Virus record (IMG/VR): IMGVR_UViG_3300044641_000295
Coordinates: 1 to 37,794 of that record
Origin: a virus
Length of the DNA: 37,794 nucleotides
Direction: 5' to 3' (one strand)
Shown: positions 1-7,259 of the stretch, piece after piece
How the letters are laid out: the number at the start of each line of letters is the position of its first letter
How positions within the stretch are numbered: position 1 is the stretch's first letter
Translations under genes and position numbers: made by a program
The notes under the pieces: generated by a model
What the model was told of the DNA's origin: nothing
The model's input: the letters and a program-made list of their open reading frames with translations, nothing else
Databases searched by the model: none

Positions 1-162
1 TTCTGTAGGCGTCGATCGTCAACCTGGCGAAACGATTTGCCCCGCTAGCGCTGAGGGTGGCAAAAAATCCACATGCGCCAAATGCACATTGTGCGCGGGT
101 ACAAGCATACAAGCGCGCGATATCGTCATTGCGGACCACGCCACCGGCCACCAAAAGCGCGT
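1..162. repeat. Terminal repeat, left copy (contig overlap)
   Basis: These bases recur at 37633-37794 in the same orientation. Reading both copies base by base I find only two differences: position 127 is c versus t at 37759, and position 130 is t versus a at 37762. The repeat lies inside one open reading frame that stays in frame across the join. This is what an assembler gives for a circular or circularly permuted genome, so the unique length is 37632. The mismatches may be population variants or read errors. A true short direct terminal repeat is possible but less likely, because the copies differ. Confidence 0.9.
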
Positions 163-184
163 TATCAAATTGACGGCCGCGTGA
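2..184 (+). CDS. C-terminal part of cysteine-rich phage protein split by the contig ends
   Basis: This frame is open from the first complete codon (position 2) to a TGA at 182-184. It is the continuation of the gene that starts at 37061. If the ends are joined (37632 to 1) the protein is 251 aa, and this piece supplies roughly the last 60 residues. It carries the motif CPAS followed by a CAKCTLC cluster, which looks like a metal or Fe-S site. See the 37061 entry for the rest. It is followed by a 68-base gap and then by the next rightward small gene. Confidence 0.8.
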   Translation, partial: SVGVDRQPGETICPASAEGGKKSTCAKCTLCAGTSIQARDIVIADHATGHQKRVIKLTAA

Positions 185-252
185 TTTTCAGTGTATGCGG
201 CCGTGTGGCCGCATATGCGGACAATCGGTCCGGTAACAGTAGAGTAAACACT

Positions 253-462
253 ATGACCAATCAAAAGCAAATCCGCGCGGCTTTTTGGGCCGCGCATCCG
301 GCCGCAAATCGTAAGCGCTATCCGGCGCGTGACTGGACCCGCCAGGATAAAAGCCAGCGCGACTATTGCACCGATACGCGCTGCGCATTTGTTGATTTTA
401 TTGATTTATTGGCGCGCGACGGCCAAATTAGCGAAGCGCTCGCAGCGCGCGCCACACTCTAA
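253..462 (+). CDS. Small conserved phage-type protein, 69 aa, unknown function
   Basis: The frame is open further upstream, but the ATG at 253 gives a compact protein that begins MTNQKQIRAAFW, and the upstream part overlaps the preceding gene. The C-terminal half, around AFVDFIDLLARDGQISEALA, resembles a short helical protein I recall from many phage early regions, with no known function. There are no membrane segments. The Shine-Dalgarno is weak (purine-rich stretch around 240-246). Alanine and arginine codons are almost all GCG, GCC or CGC, typical of this early module and unlike the late genes. Confidence 0.75.
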   Translation: MTNQKQIRAAFWAAHPAANRKRYPARDWTRQDKSQRDYCTDTRCAFVDFIDLLARDGQISEALAARATL

Positions 463-472
463 GGGGCAAACC

Positions 473-670
473 ATGCTTTATTTTGGGACTTATCATCGAT
501 TGCGCTTACATGTAAGCGCTACCCCTAAGCAAGTGTTGCGCGCGCTGTACAAAAAATTACGGCCGCACGCGCTTACCCGCGATCAGCGCGTGCATCGGCA
601 CGCCATTGCGCGGGATATCCTCGAATGTCATTGTCACGCGCGGGAATTATTCCGGAGGGTTTATGATTGA
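473..670 (+). CDS. Small basic phage protein, 65 aa, unknown function
   Basis: The ATG at 473 has a good Shine-Dalgarno (AAGGGG, 461-466). The protein is rich in Arg and His, begins MLYFGTYHRLRLH and ends with an ARELFRRVYD-type tail. It is probably helical and, being basic, may bind nucleic acid (inference only). It overlaps the next gene by eight bases. An 18-bp perfect palindrome lies inside its coding sequence at 502-519. No family is firmly recognised. Confidence 0.7.
   Translation: MLYFGTYHRLRLHVSATPKQVLRALYKKLRPHALTRDQRVHRHAIARDILECHCHARELFRRVYD
502..519. repeat. 18-bp perfect palindrome inside a coding region
   Basis: The nine bases GCGCTTACA (502-510) are followed directly by their exact reverse complement TGTAAGCGC (511-519). 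It sits near the start of the 473-670 ORF. A perfect palindrome of this length with no spacer looks like a dimeric protein-binding site. It could also be an extreme case of the palindrome richness of the whole early module. Confidence 0.6.
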
Positions 671-947
671 ATCACCAATACCGGGTTACAAGCATAACCC
701 ACGGCCGGACCGATATCCGACGCGCGAAACATGGCCACGGCCGGGCGCCAAAGGTCACTACAAGGGTAAACCCGTAGAACTAATGGAAATCTATTTCCAA
801 TACTACGCGCTGTTCAAAACCGGGCCGTATTCCACAATGGCCGCGGACCTACAAGATTTTGTAGTGTGGCCATTCCCCGACGCGGCCGGGCCGGTACCGT
901 GGACGGCCGCGGAAATTCGCGCCAGTCTGCCCGATGCACCCCTATAA
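663..947 (+). CDS. Hypothetical protein, 94 aa
   Basis: The ATG at 663 has a strong Shine-Dalgarno (GGAGG, 655-659) that lies inside the end of the upstream gene, so translation is probably coupled. The protein starts MIESPIPGYKHNPRPD, is rich in Pro and Trp, and is soluble by inspection. The middle reads like a helix (around ELMEIYFQYYALFK). The C-terminus has a WTAAEIRASLPDAP segment. I do not recognise the family. Codon usage matches the palindrome-rich early module. Confidence 0.7.
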   Translation: MIESPIPGYKHNPRPDRYPTRETWPRPGAKGHYKGKPVELMEIYFQYYALFKTGPYSTMAADLQDFVVWPFPDAAGPVPWTAAEIRASLPDAPL

Positions 948-965
948 CTCTGAAAGGACTTAAAG

Positions 966-1283
966 ATGATTGATTACATGCGTTTACCCGCGGCCGATGC
1001 CGAACGACTCTGCTACGCGGAGGGCTTCGAAAACGCGGCGAAGCTGTTTGCCCGTATTGACGCGCTGCAATATGCGCTAGGACAGGCCACGGCGGAGATC
1101 GAAACCTTAAAAAATACGGCCGCGGACTTAAAAATCAAAACGATTGAATGCGAAGTTTTGGAAACAGAATTAACTAGCGCGGAAAAACAAAACGCGGCCA
1201 TGCATAAGGCCATTGTTTGCGCGTGTGACATTGTATTGACTAGTCCAATGGGGGCCATGCAAATATTAGAGGCCGCGATATGA
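966..1283 (+). CDS. Hypothetical coiled-coil protein, 105 aa
   Basis: The start at 966 is preceded by AAAGGA (953-958). Residues about 25-85 are strongly heptad-like, rich in Ala, Glu, Leu and Lys (for example ATAEIETLKNTAADLK), indicating a coiled coil. The C-terminal 25 residues turn more hydrophobic and contain two cysteines. The stop codon overlaps the ATG of a tiny downstream ORF (ATGA, 1280-1283). Function is unknown; a structural or regulatory adaptor is possible. Confidence 0.7.
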   Translation: MIDYMRLPAADAERLCYAEGFENAAKLFARIDALQYALGQATAEIETLKNTAADLKIKTIECEVLETELTSAEKQNAAMHKAIVCACDIVLTSPMGAMQILEAAI

Positions 1284-1336
1284 CAGCGCTAGCGGCCGTT
1301 TTGGCCGCGCTGCTTGCAGTACTCTTAAACCTATAA
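1280..1336 (+). CDS. Possible 18-aa hydrophobic micro-protein
   Basis: The ATG overlaps the previous stop as ATGA, the coupling used elsewhere in this genome. The 18 residues (MTALAAVLAALLAVLLNL) form one hydrophobic helix long enough to touch or cross a membrane. The same DNA can also fold into a GC-rich hairpin (arms about 1284-1297 and 1303-1312), so it may be only structured RNA ahead of the terminator. Coding is plausible but unproven. Confidence 0.35.
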   Translation: MTALAAVLAALLAVLLNL

Positions 1337-1338
1337 AA

Positions 1339-1358
1339 AACGGCCCGTATGGGCCGTT
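1339..1358. terminator. Bidirectional hairpin terminator between convergent blocks
   Basis: AACGGCCC (1339-1346) pairs with GGGCCGTT (1351-1358) around a 4-base loop. An A-run lies on the left and a T-rich stretch (TTATTCATTT) on the right, so it can serve the rightward early module. Read leftward, the A-run at 1335-1340 becomes a U-run, so it can also end the replication operon. It lies exactly in the gap between the last rightward ORF and the primase stop. Confidence 0.8.
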
Positions 1359-1360
1359 AT

Positions 1361-3661
1361 TCATTTGACGCGCTGCAAAACCGATGCGGGCGGATCCTCT
1401 ACCATATCGCGCAAATCGGACCGGGACATCTCCACCATATCGGGCGCGCAGAAAATGTGCTTTTTGGTGTCATAGCGGCGCGATTTTAGGCGCCCCATAT
1501 CAACCCAGCCGGCTTCTTTAAGCGCGTGCAATAGCGCGCCCTGGACAACTTTAATCGCGCCTGGCGCGGACCCTTGCAGGCGGTCGCATAGCGCATGCCA
1601 GGGCGCGCCAACGACGCCTTTGGAGAATTCCCCGATACGGGCGCGCATAAGCTCTACTAAGAACGATTCAGCCCCGGACATGCCCGCTTCAACCATAATC
1701 GCTTTGGCTTCGGTCATCATTGGGGGCATGCCAGGGTTAAACGCGGACACGTCACGCTGATGCAGCCATGCGGCCACGCGGGCCATGCCGCCGGACTTGT
1801 ACCAGGCCCACAGCCCCGCCGACTCGGCTGGGGACATGCGACCCGCGTCGGACCAGATAACGAACCAGCGGCGATCCTCGGTGGGGAGGTTGATCGCGAC
1901 GCGCTCATTTGAGTAAGCCAGGACAAACAAACGATTAAGGGCCATGTAAGGGTGCAGGCCCTTGCGGTTAATGGGCAGCATGTCAGGGGGTGCAGCGATC
2001 AGGGGCTTCAATTGGTTTTCAAGCGCGCGGCGGTCCTTGGCTTCGGCCTGGCGCAGTTCGTTGATCACCATAACCTCAGTTTCAAGGGCGTAGCCCCATT
2101 GGCTGGTCAGCTCTTCGTTACGCACCAAGGACACGTTGATCAGGGCGTCGCCGCCAATGGCCCAGAGGAACGGCGCCCACAGGGTGTCTTTACCGGCGCC
2201 GGGCGCGCCACCATGTAGGACGGCGTGATTAATCTTGCGGTTGGGGTTCTGGACCTTGAAGGCCATCACGTCTAGGACATGCTCGCGCTCGCGCTCGTCG
2301 GGAATCATGCGCTCGACATGGGCCAACCAAGGGCCAACGTCGCCGGCCACGGCCGGGGGACGGGCGTCGCGCCAGCGGTTGCCGTACACCAAGCCGTCAC
2401 GGGCGCAGAGGATTGACTCACCGGGGGCGTAGGTCAAGCCCACCAGCGAGCGGGCACCCTTGGCCTGGCGGTGCTCGTCAAAACTGGTAGCGGCTTCGAT
2501 CTTGCCGCGACGGCCGTGAATCGAGCTGCAACCGATGTGCCGGAAAATCGCGTTGAAAGTGGCGCGGCTAACTTCGCGGCGCTCTTGCATGTCAAAGTAG
2601 GCGTCGTCGTCTTGCAGGTAGGCGAAGCGCTCATACCAGCCTTCCTTCTCGACGCGGCCCAGCTCCTTGCGCTCCACCTCGGCGACGATAGCGGACGCGG
2701 CGTCGGGGTACTCAGGCGTCGGGGCCAGCTTACTGAGCGCTGACTCCATCGCAGCGGCCAGCAGCTCTTCGCGCAGGCCGGGGGTGTGCTTGGGGCCGCC
2801 ATTGTCGGCTACCCATTGCAGGAACACGGACGAGTCCAAATCGATGCAGTGTGAGTGCAGGCAGCAGTAAGCGCGGCTGGCGGGCAGGTAGCGGCCCTCG
2901 GGGTTGCCGTCGGTGTGCTGGGCGTTGTTGGGGCAGATCACGCCAGCCCAGCCCTCTTGGTTGGGCTTGGACAGCAGCATGCCGTTATCGGACAGCCAAA
3001 CCATCACGTCGTCGGTGCCGTCGTCGGAGATGCGAATCGGGCGGTAGGCGTCCTCGGCTTGGCCGGGCGTCACGTTCAGGGCGGCGCAAATTTGCGCGAG
3101 CGTAAAGTCACGCTCGGGGTGGAATTCGCGCAGCTCGGCGGCAAAGTTGTTGCGGCCAGGCTTCATGTTGATCGAGCCGGGGACGCGGAAATTGCGCACG
3201 GCATTGCAGGCACCGGGGTCAGTGTAGCCAGCATCGGCAATCGCTCGGATGGCCGCGCTGAACTCGGCCTTGGTCGGCTGCTCACTGAACACATAGCCCC
3301 ACTGGAACGAACCGGGGCTGGTCTCGATCTTCCACGTCGGCTCGAGCGGCGGGACGTTGGGGGCTTTGTCAGGGTCGCCCACGTCGTCCAGCACCATCAC
3401 CAGCACATACTCGCAGTTGGCCGCGCTGGCGCTGGCGTGGCCGTCCTTGAAGCGGTCGATGATGAAGCTGGCGGTGTTGCCATAGATGGCCCAGTCGGGC
3501 TTGACCTTGGCCGTGGGCAGCATGGCGGGCCATGTGGCTTTGATGGCGCCGTCGGCGTGGTACTGCATCTCGCCCTCTCTAAGCTGGGGCTTTTGCCTTA
3601 CCAGCAAAAAAGTTTCACCCTCTGGGGCGAGTCTGGTAAGATGATCAACGAAATCTTTCAC
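1361..3661 (-). CDS. Primase-helicase: RepB/AEP-like primase fused to SF3-type helicase
   Basis: 766 aa from a GTG start with AAGGAG seven bases upstream. The N-terminal part (about 60-200) looks like a RepB-like archaeo-eukaryotic primase domain, with acidic LDDVGD near 91-96 and the RNFRVPGSIN motif near 156-164. A probable zinc-binding segment follows (CPNNAQH near 243-249, CCLHSHC near 266-272). The helicase domain has Walker A GGAPGAGKDT (484-493), Walker B VMVINEL (530-536) and a TEDRRWF arginine-finger region (about 594-600), like phage NrS-1 polymerase-type (DUF5906) helicases. It should unwind and prime DNA for the adjacent polymerase. The last 130 or so codons have the palindrome-rich composition of the early module, so a recombination joint inside this gene is likely. 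Confidence 0.9.
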   Translation of the reverse strand: MKDFVDHLTRLAPEGETFLLVRQKPQLREGEMQYHADGAIKATWPAMLPTAKVKPDWAIYGNTASFIIDRFKDGHASASAANCEYVLVMVLDDVGDPDKAPNVPPLEPTWKIETSPGSFQWGYVFSEQPTKAEFSAAIRAIADAGYTDPGACNAVRNFRVPGSINMKPGRNNFAAELREFHPERDFTLAQICAALNVTPGQAEDAYRPIRISDDGTDDVMVWLSDNGMLLSKPNQEGWAGVICPNNAQHTDGNPEGRYLPASRAYCCLHSHCIDLDSSVFLQWVADNGGPKHTPGLREELLAAAMESALSKLAPTPEYPDAASAIVAEVERKELGRVEKEGWYERFAYLQDDDAYFDMQERREVSRATFNAIFRHIGCSSIHGRRGKIEAATSFDEHRQAKGARSLVGLTYAPGESILCARDGLVYGNRWRDARPPAVAGDVGPWLAHVERMIPDEREREHVLDVMAFKVQNPNRKINHAVLHGGAPGAGKDTLWAPFLWAIGGDALINVSLVRNEELTSQWGYALETEVMVINELRQAEAKDRRALENQLKPLIAAPPDMLPINRKGLHPYMALNRLFVLAYSNERVAINLPTEDRRWFVIWSDAGRMSPAESAGLWAWYKSGGMARVAAWLHQRDVSAFNPGMPPMMTEAKAIMVEAGMSGAESFLVELMRARIGEFSKGVVGAPWHALCDRLQGSAPGAIKVVQGALLHALKEAGWVDMGRLKSRRYDTKKHIFCAPDMVEMSRSDLRDMVEDPPASVLQRVK

Positions 3662-3687
3662 GGGTTTCTCCTTTAGTTGGAACTTTA

Positions 3688-3720
3688 GCCCCGGCCTAAC
3701 CCGCCGGGGCTTTTCTTTTT
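3688..3720 (+). terminator. Strong GC hairpin with T-tract, oriented against the operon
   Basis: GCCCCGGC (3688-3695) and GCCGGGGC (3703-3710) form an 8-bp perfect stem with a 7-base loop. TTTTCTTTTT follows on the plus strand. This is a textbook intrinsic terminator for rightward transcription, yet the flanking genes are both leftward. It would therefore stop antisense transcripts. For the leftward mRNA it would be a stable hairpin just ahead of the primase ribosome-binding site, possibly for processing or dosage control. Confidence 0.75.
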
Positions 3721-5653
3721 ACGAATAACGGGTAGTGATCACACCTTCAGCGGCCAGGGGCAAGCCAACCGCCCATGCAGGCGGTGTGCACATGATCTTG
3801 TGGATTTCGGCGCTTACGGCGTCGGCTATGTCTTCCCGACATTCAACGACGATCTCGTCGTGAACGTGCAGCACCACGTTATAAATTTGACGCAGCGCGT
3901 GGCGCAAGATGTCGTGTGCTGCGGCTTGCGTGACGTTCTCACAAGCCAGACCACGCCACAAACGGGCGCGCGGCCACTCCTTGGCATCGGCGGCGGGTTT
4001 CCATGCTGCTTTGGTGTACGTCACGTTGCCTTCATCATCAAATTTGGCGTTGGGGTAGCACAGCACCCGACCGGAGGGCAAAGCATACCAGAGCGTTTGG
4101 CCGTCGAACAAGTACACAACACGCCCAGCTTTAAATTCATGCCCTTTGTTTCTCATCGCGCGCAGGTAGGCGTTTTCCAGCTGCTGGCCATGCGCTTGCG
4201 CCCACGGGTTGGCCCTGCGCCAGCCGTCCACAGCGCGCTGTACTTCGCCCGGTGACAGCCGGATGCCGTAGGCACGGCCGAACACCTCGAACGCGCCCGC
4301 GCCGCCCAAGAACCCGAGGGCCAGCTCTTGCACCTTACCGACCTGGCGCTGATCACCGGCCACATCTTCGTAAGGCACACGAAAGGTGGCAGCTGCGTTG
4401 ACCTTGTACGGGTCAAGGCCCGAGCGGAACACATCCAGCTTTTGCTCACCGGCTGGGCAGTTGGACAGCCACGGATGCACGCGGCCCTCGATAGCGGACC
4501 AGTCGTAGGCGATCAGGACATGGCCAGGCTTGGCGATCAGCGCGGGGCGGAGCATCCCCTTGAGCACATCTGTAATGCGGCGACCAAATCTCGGCGTGAT
4601 TGTGTGGCCACGCACCATAGCGTGGCGTACTTCATCAGGCTCTTTGGCGCACTTGCGGGTAAAGTTGTGAACCTGCGCGCCGTAGCTCGACGCACGGCCG
4701 GTGGCAGCCCCTCCAGCAAAAACGAAAGCGCCTCGGACTCGGTGATCCTCGTCATCGGCGAGGTTCGACAAGCGGTTGAACTTCGCAACCGAAGACGCCC
4801 AGAGGTCGTCCGCGCACTGGATGACGTCTGCAACATGGGGCGGAATCTCATCGGGGTCTTCCATCGCGAGCAGGTTGGCCCGCACAGTCTTGTCGATCGA
4901 ATACTTCTCGCCGGTCCACATCAGCTTCTTGGCCTCGGGCCCGACGCGCTCCAGCACCCACTCGCGCATCTTGGGTGAGCGCACGCTGGTGATGACGCCC
5001 TCGGTCACCTCGGACACGATCTGCTGGATCTCGACGGTCTCATCGGCGGCGTACTTGACAGCGGCTTGGCACAGCGGCACGTCCACCAACACGCCGCGGT
5101 CGTTAATGCGCTCGTTGACGTGATAGTCGGCCAGCTCGTCCTCAGACAGTGGCCGCAGGGCCTTGCTGATGGCGCGCATGGCCTTAACGTCCTGTTCGCA
5201 ATACTCAACCATCTCGGCCATCAGGGCAGCGTCTTCGCGAAACTGGCCGTTGGCCTGCGGCAGCGACAGCAGCCGGATCAGTTGCGCGCCGCGATGGTCC
5301 TTGCGCATGTCAGCGCCAGCAAAGCGGCCCACGTCCTCCAGCGAACCAGGCGCGCAGTTGGCGCGGGCCTGCGCTGCGGTGCAGACGAACTGCTCCAGCT
5401 TAAAGTTGATCTGAAGGACATACCAAAAAATGAGCCGCTCAAAGGCGGCGTTGTGGGCGTAAATTAGCCCGGTATGATTGCGGACAGCGGCAGGGAATTC
5501 CTGAGAGGGGACCCATGTCTGCACTTCTTCATCGTCGAAGGCGTAGGACATACAGAGCACGTCGGTGCTCGCGTCCTGGGCGTAGTTGTAGACACCCTTG
5601 GCCTTCAGGTCACAGCGGCTGCGGGTCTCAAAGTCAATCCAAAGCACTGTCAT
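3719..5653 (-). CDS. Family A (Pol I-like) phage DNA polymerase with 3'-5' exonuclease
   Basis: 644 aa. The exonuclease domain begins at once: WIDFETRS (5-12; Asp7, Glu9), AHNAAFER (66-73) and YCEQD (151-155) give the DEDDy residues. The polymerase domain shows motif A YDWSAIEGR (383-391), motif B with RQVGK...LGFLGG (436-451) and motif C HVHDE (596-600). There is no 5'-3' exonuclease domain, as usual for phage replicative enzymes. The start ATG overlaps the stop of the PAPS-reductase-like gene (ATGA). It should be the replicative polymerase, acting with the primase-helicase downstream in the same operon. Confidence 0.95.
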   Translation of the reverse strand: MTVLWIDFETRSRCDLKAKGVYNYAQDASTDVLCMSYAFDDEEVQTWVPSQEFPAAVRNHTGLIYAHNAAFERLIFWYVLQINFKLEQFVCTAAQARANCAPGSLEDVGRFAGADMRKDHRGAQLIRLLSLPQANGQFREDAALMAEMVEYCEQDVKAMRAISKALRPLSEDELADYHVNERINDRGVLVDVPLCQAAVKYAADETVEIQQIVSEVTEGVITSVRSPKMREWVLERVGPEAKKLMWTGEKYSIDKTVRANLLAMEDPDEIPPHVADVIQCADDLWASSVAKFNRLSNLADDEDHRVRGAFVFAGGAATGRASSYGAQVHNFTRKCAKEPDEVRHAMVRGHTITPRFGRRITDVLKGMLRPALIAKPGHVLIAYDWSAIEGRVHPWLSNCPAGEQKLDVFRSGLDPYKVNAAATFRVPYEDVAGDQRQVGKVQELALGFLGGAGAFEVFGRAYGIRLSPGEVQRAVDGWRRANPWAQAHGQQLENAYLRAMRNKGHEFKAGRVVYLFDGQTLWYALPSGRVLCYPNAKFDDEGNVTYTKAAWKPAADAKEWPRARLWRGLACENVTQAAAHDILRHALRQIYNVVLHVHDEIVVECREDIADAVSAEIHKIMCTPPAWAVGLPLAAEGVITTRYS

Positions 5654-6489
5654 TTGACCACCGTCTCGTAAACTTCACACGATTCAGAGCAGCCGCCGTC
5701 CTCATCAGCGCGGGGCTCGCGCATCGGTGTGTCTTTGTTTTCTTCGTACAACTTGAACAGCCCGTCAGTGTCGATGTTCTTGCGAAAGAATACGCGGTCG
5801 CCAACTTGCGGACCATGTGATCTGTACAGCGCTTCCATGCGGCGATGGAAGTCATAGATGCTGGCGTCGCGTTCAATCTGCATGAATTGCTTCTTGATCG
5901 ACTTCTTGAAGCAGCCTTGGCAGTTGCCCTCAAACTCATCGATACCCAAGTCGAACGCCTGCTCTGCCCACCAGTCAAGAATCTCAGCTTTGTCGGTAGG
6001 CCAGACGTCGATCAGGGGGTATTCGATATTCTTGGCTTCGGCAGTTTTGCTGACGCGGCGCTTTTCGTCTTCGCGGATGCCAATCGCTGTCGGGATCGTG
6101 CGGTAGTCCAGCCCCAAGCTGCGCAGATATGAGTTCATGGGGTTGATCTTGAGTTCGCGGGTGCAGTACGGAAACGCCATGTTGGGAATGCCATACTTCT
6201 TGATGACTTCCTCAAACGGCGCGCCATTACGCGATGCGCTGGCGTAATCGACAACCTTGTGCGTGCTGGCCACACGGCCACCATGCACGACTGCCTCCAG
6301 CCATACCGTGTTGAAACCGAAATGCTTGTCGCAGTTATGGACAAACTCCAGTGTCTTGGGGTGTTCAAGGCCAGTGTTGGCAAACGTCACGATAAACTCG
6401 TAACGATCTGACCAGTTGTCCAGCAACAGCTTGGTCATGTAGGCGCTGGTACGCCCACCTGAAAATGAGATTTGATATTGTGGTTTCAT
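5650..6489 (-). CDS. Phosphoadenosine phosphosulfate reductase-like PP-loop protein
   Basis: 279 aa. The N-terminus carries the ATP-pyrophosphatase PP-loop SGGRTSAY (10-17). Later come PYCTRELK and an NCQGCFKK cysteine pair, and the C-terminus has more cysteines. The fold is that of the CysH/PAPS reductase superfamily, which also includes the phosphorothioation protein DndC and tRNA-thiolating enzymes. True sulfur assimilation is unlikely in a phage replication operon. A nucleotide- or DNA-modifying, or adenylating and sulfur-handling, role is more plausible but unproven. It is coupled to the polymerase by an ATGA overlap. The Shine-Dalgarno is weak. Confidence 0.85.
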   Translation of the reverse strand: MKPQYQISFSGGRTSAYMTKLLLDNWSDRYEFIVTFANTGLEHPKTLEFVHNCDKHFGFNTVWLEAVVHGGRVASTHKVVDYASASRNGAPFEEVIKKYGIPNMAFPYCTRELKINPMNSYLRSLGLDYRTIPTAIGIREDEKRRVSKTAEAKNIEYPLIDVWPTDKAEILDWWAEQAFDLGIDEFEGNCQGCFKKSIKKQFMQIERDASIYDFHRRMEALYRSHGPQVGDRVFFRKNIDTDGLFKLYEENKDTPMREPRADEDGGCSESCEVYETVVK

Positions 6490-6614
6490 ACTGTACTTTA
6501 CTTTATAGGTGGGGTGATGCTGCTAGTTCCTCATTTCCATCTTGCGATGTGCTGTCCCACAGCTCCTCATTTAACTTGCAGCCTCGGTATGCAAGCACAT
6601 CACCCCAATTTCAC
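6490..6614 (-). other. Structured leader upstream of the PAPS-reductase-like gene
   Basis: This gene-free gap contains the inverted repeat GGGGTGATG (6511-6519) / CATCACCCC (6598-6606), about 78 bases apart. Nested inside is a smaller CTTGCA...TGCAAG hairpin (about 6574-6595). Two near-identical CTCCTCATTT / TTCCTCATTT words also occur. On the leftward mRNA this would close into one multi-branched element directly before the PP-loop gene. No coding potential beyond a 15-codon ORF is seen. Confidence 0.4.
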
Positions 6615-7250
6615 TTAGGCTGCGCGGCGGCGGCGACCTGCGGCTGGGGCTTCAGCCTCCACCTCTGGCGCTTCAGCAGCGCCGTCCATGCTGGCCCATT
6701 CAACCACTTCAAACACCGGGGTGTAGATGCGGCCGTAGGACTTGTGGACGTAGTGGTCCTTCTTCAGGCGCACAATGGCCACAGGCTTGGTCTGGTCCTT
6801 CTCCACTTGCGCGGCGATGGCAACACCCAATGCCTGCACGGCTTTCTTACCGCCGACCGAGGTCGTGGTAAAGCGTGCTTCCATGTCTTTGTCCTCGCCA
6901 ACAAGGCACTTCAAAGACATACCGATCTGCGTTTCCCAGCCGCGCTTGGCACCGGGGGGCGCTGCGTCAAGCTCTGGCAGGGGGTGCTGCACACCGGTCA
7001 TTTTCTCGCCAAGCACTTCGCCGTCGCCCCAGGCGATGAAGCCGTGGACAAAAGAAAAAGGATTGACGGCCCAGGTAGAGTCGTCTTCGACTTCAGTCTG
7101 GTCAGCACCAAACACCCAATGACCAGTCTTGTCCATTTTCAGGATAACGACGCCCGATGTGCCCGCGCCTTGTTCAAGCGCACGCAAAGCGGTGGAGAGG
7201 GTAGAGACTGCTGGCAGATTTGCCGAAGAGAAAGTTGCGAGATTTGACAT
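6615..7250 (-). CDS. Putative replication-associated protein, possibly ssDNA-binding
   Basis: 211 aa with a clear Shine-Dalgarno (AGGACA) before the ATG. The N-terminus is Ser/Thr/Ala-rich, the middle has many beta-type segments (for example HWVFGADQTEV and PFSFVHGFIAWG), and the tail is acidic/Ala-rich ending in a GRRRRAA basic patch. Its place between a Cas4-like nuclease and the polymerase operon, its size and its low-complexity tail fit a phage ssDNA-binding or recombination accessory protein. No diagnostic motif is visible, so this is inference. Confidence 0.6.
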   Translation of the reverse strand: MSNLATFSSANLPAVSTLSTALRALEQGAGTSGVVILKMDKTGHWVFGADQTEVEDDSTWAVNPFSFVHGFIAWGDGEVLGEKMTGVQHPLPELDAAPPGAKRGWETQIGMSLKCLVGEDKDMEARFTTTSVGGKKAVQALGVAIAAQVEKDQTKPVAIVRLKKDHYVHKSYGRIYTPVFEVVEWASMDGAAEAPEVEAEAPAAGRRRRAA

Positions 7251-7259
7251 GATTGTCCT

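Noticed and set aside
2855-3676. Plus-strand 273-codon ORF opposite the primase N-terminus
   Set aside because: Antisense shadow. The minus-strand frame has zinc, primase and helicase motifs and a good ribosome-binding site.
6490-6614. 15-codon ORF on the minus strand in the PAPS leader
   Set aside because: Too short, no coupling or clear ribosome-binding site, and the sequence is better explained by inverted repeats.
6465-7247. Plus-strand 260-codon ORF across the PAPS leader and ssDNA-binding-like gene
   Set aside because: It runs antisense through a gene and a gap, has no ribosome-binding site or domain, and conflicts with operon direction.
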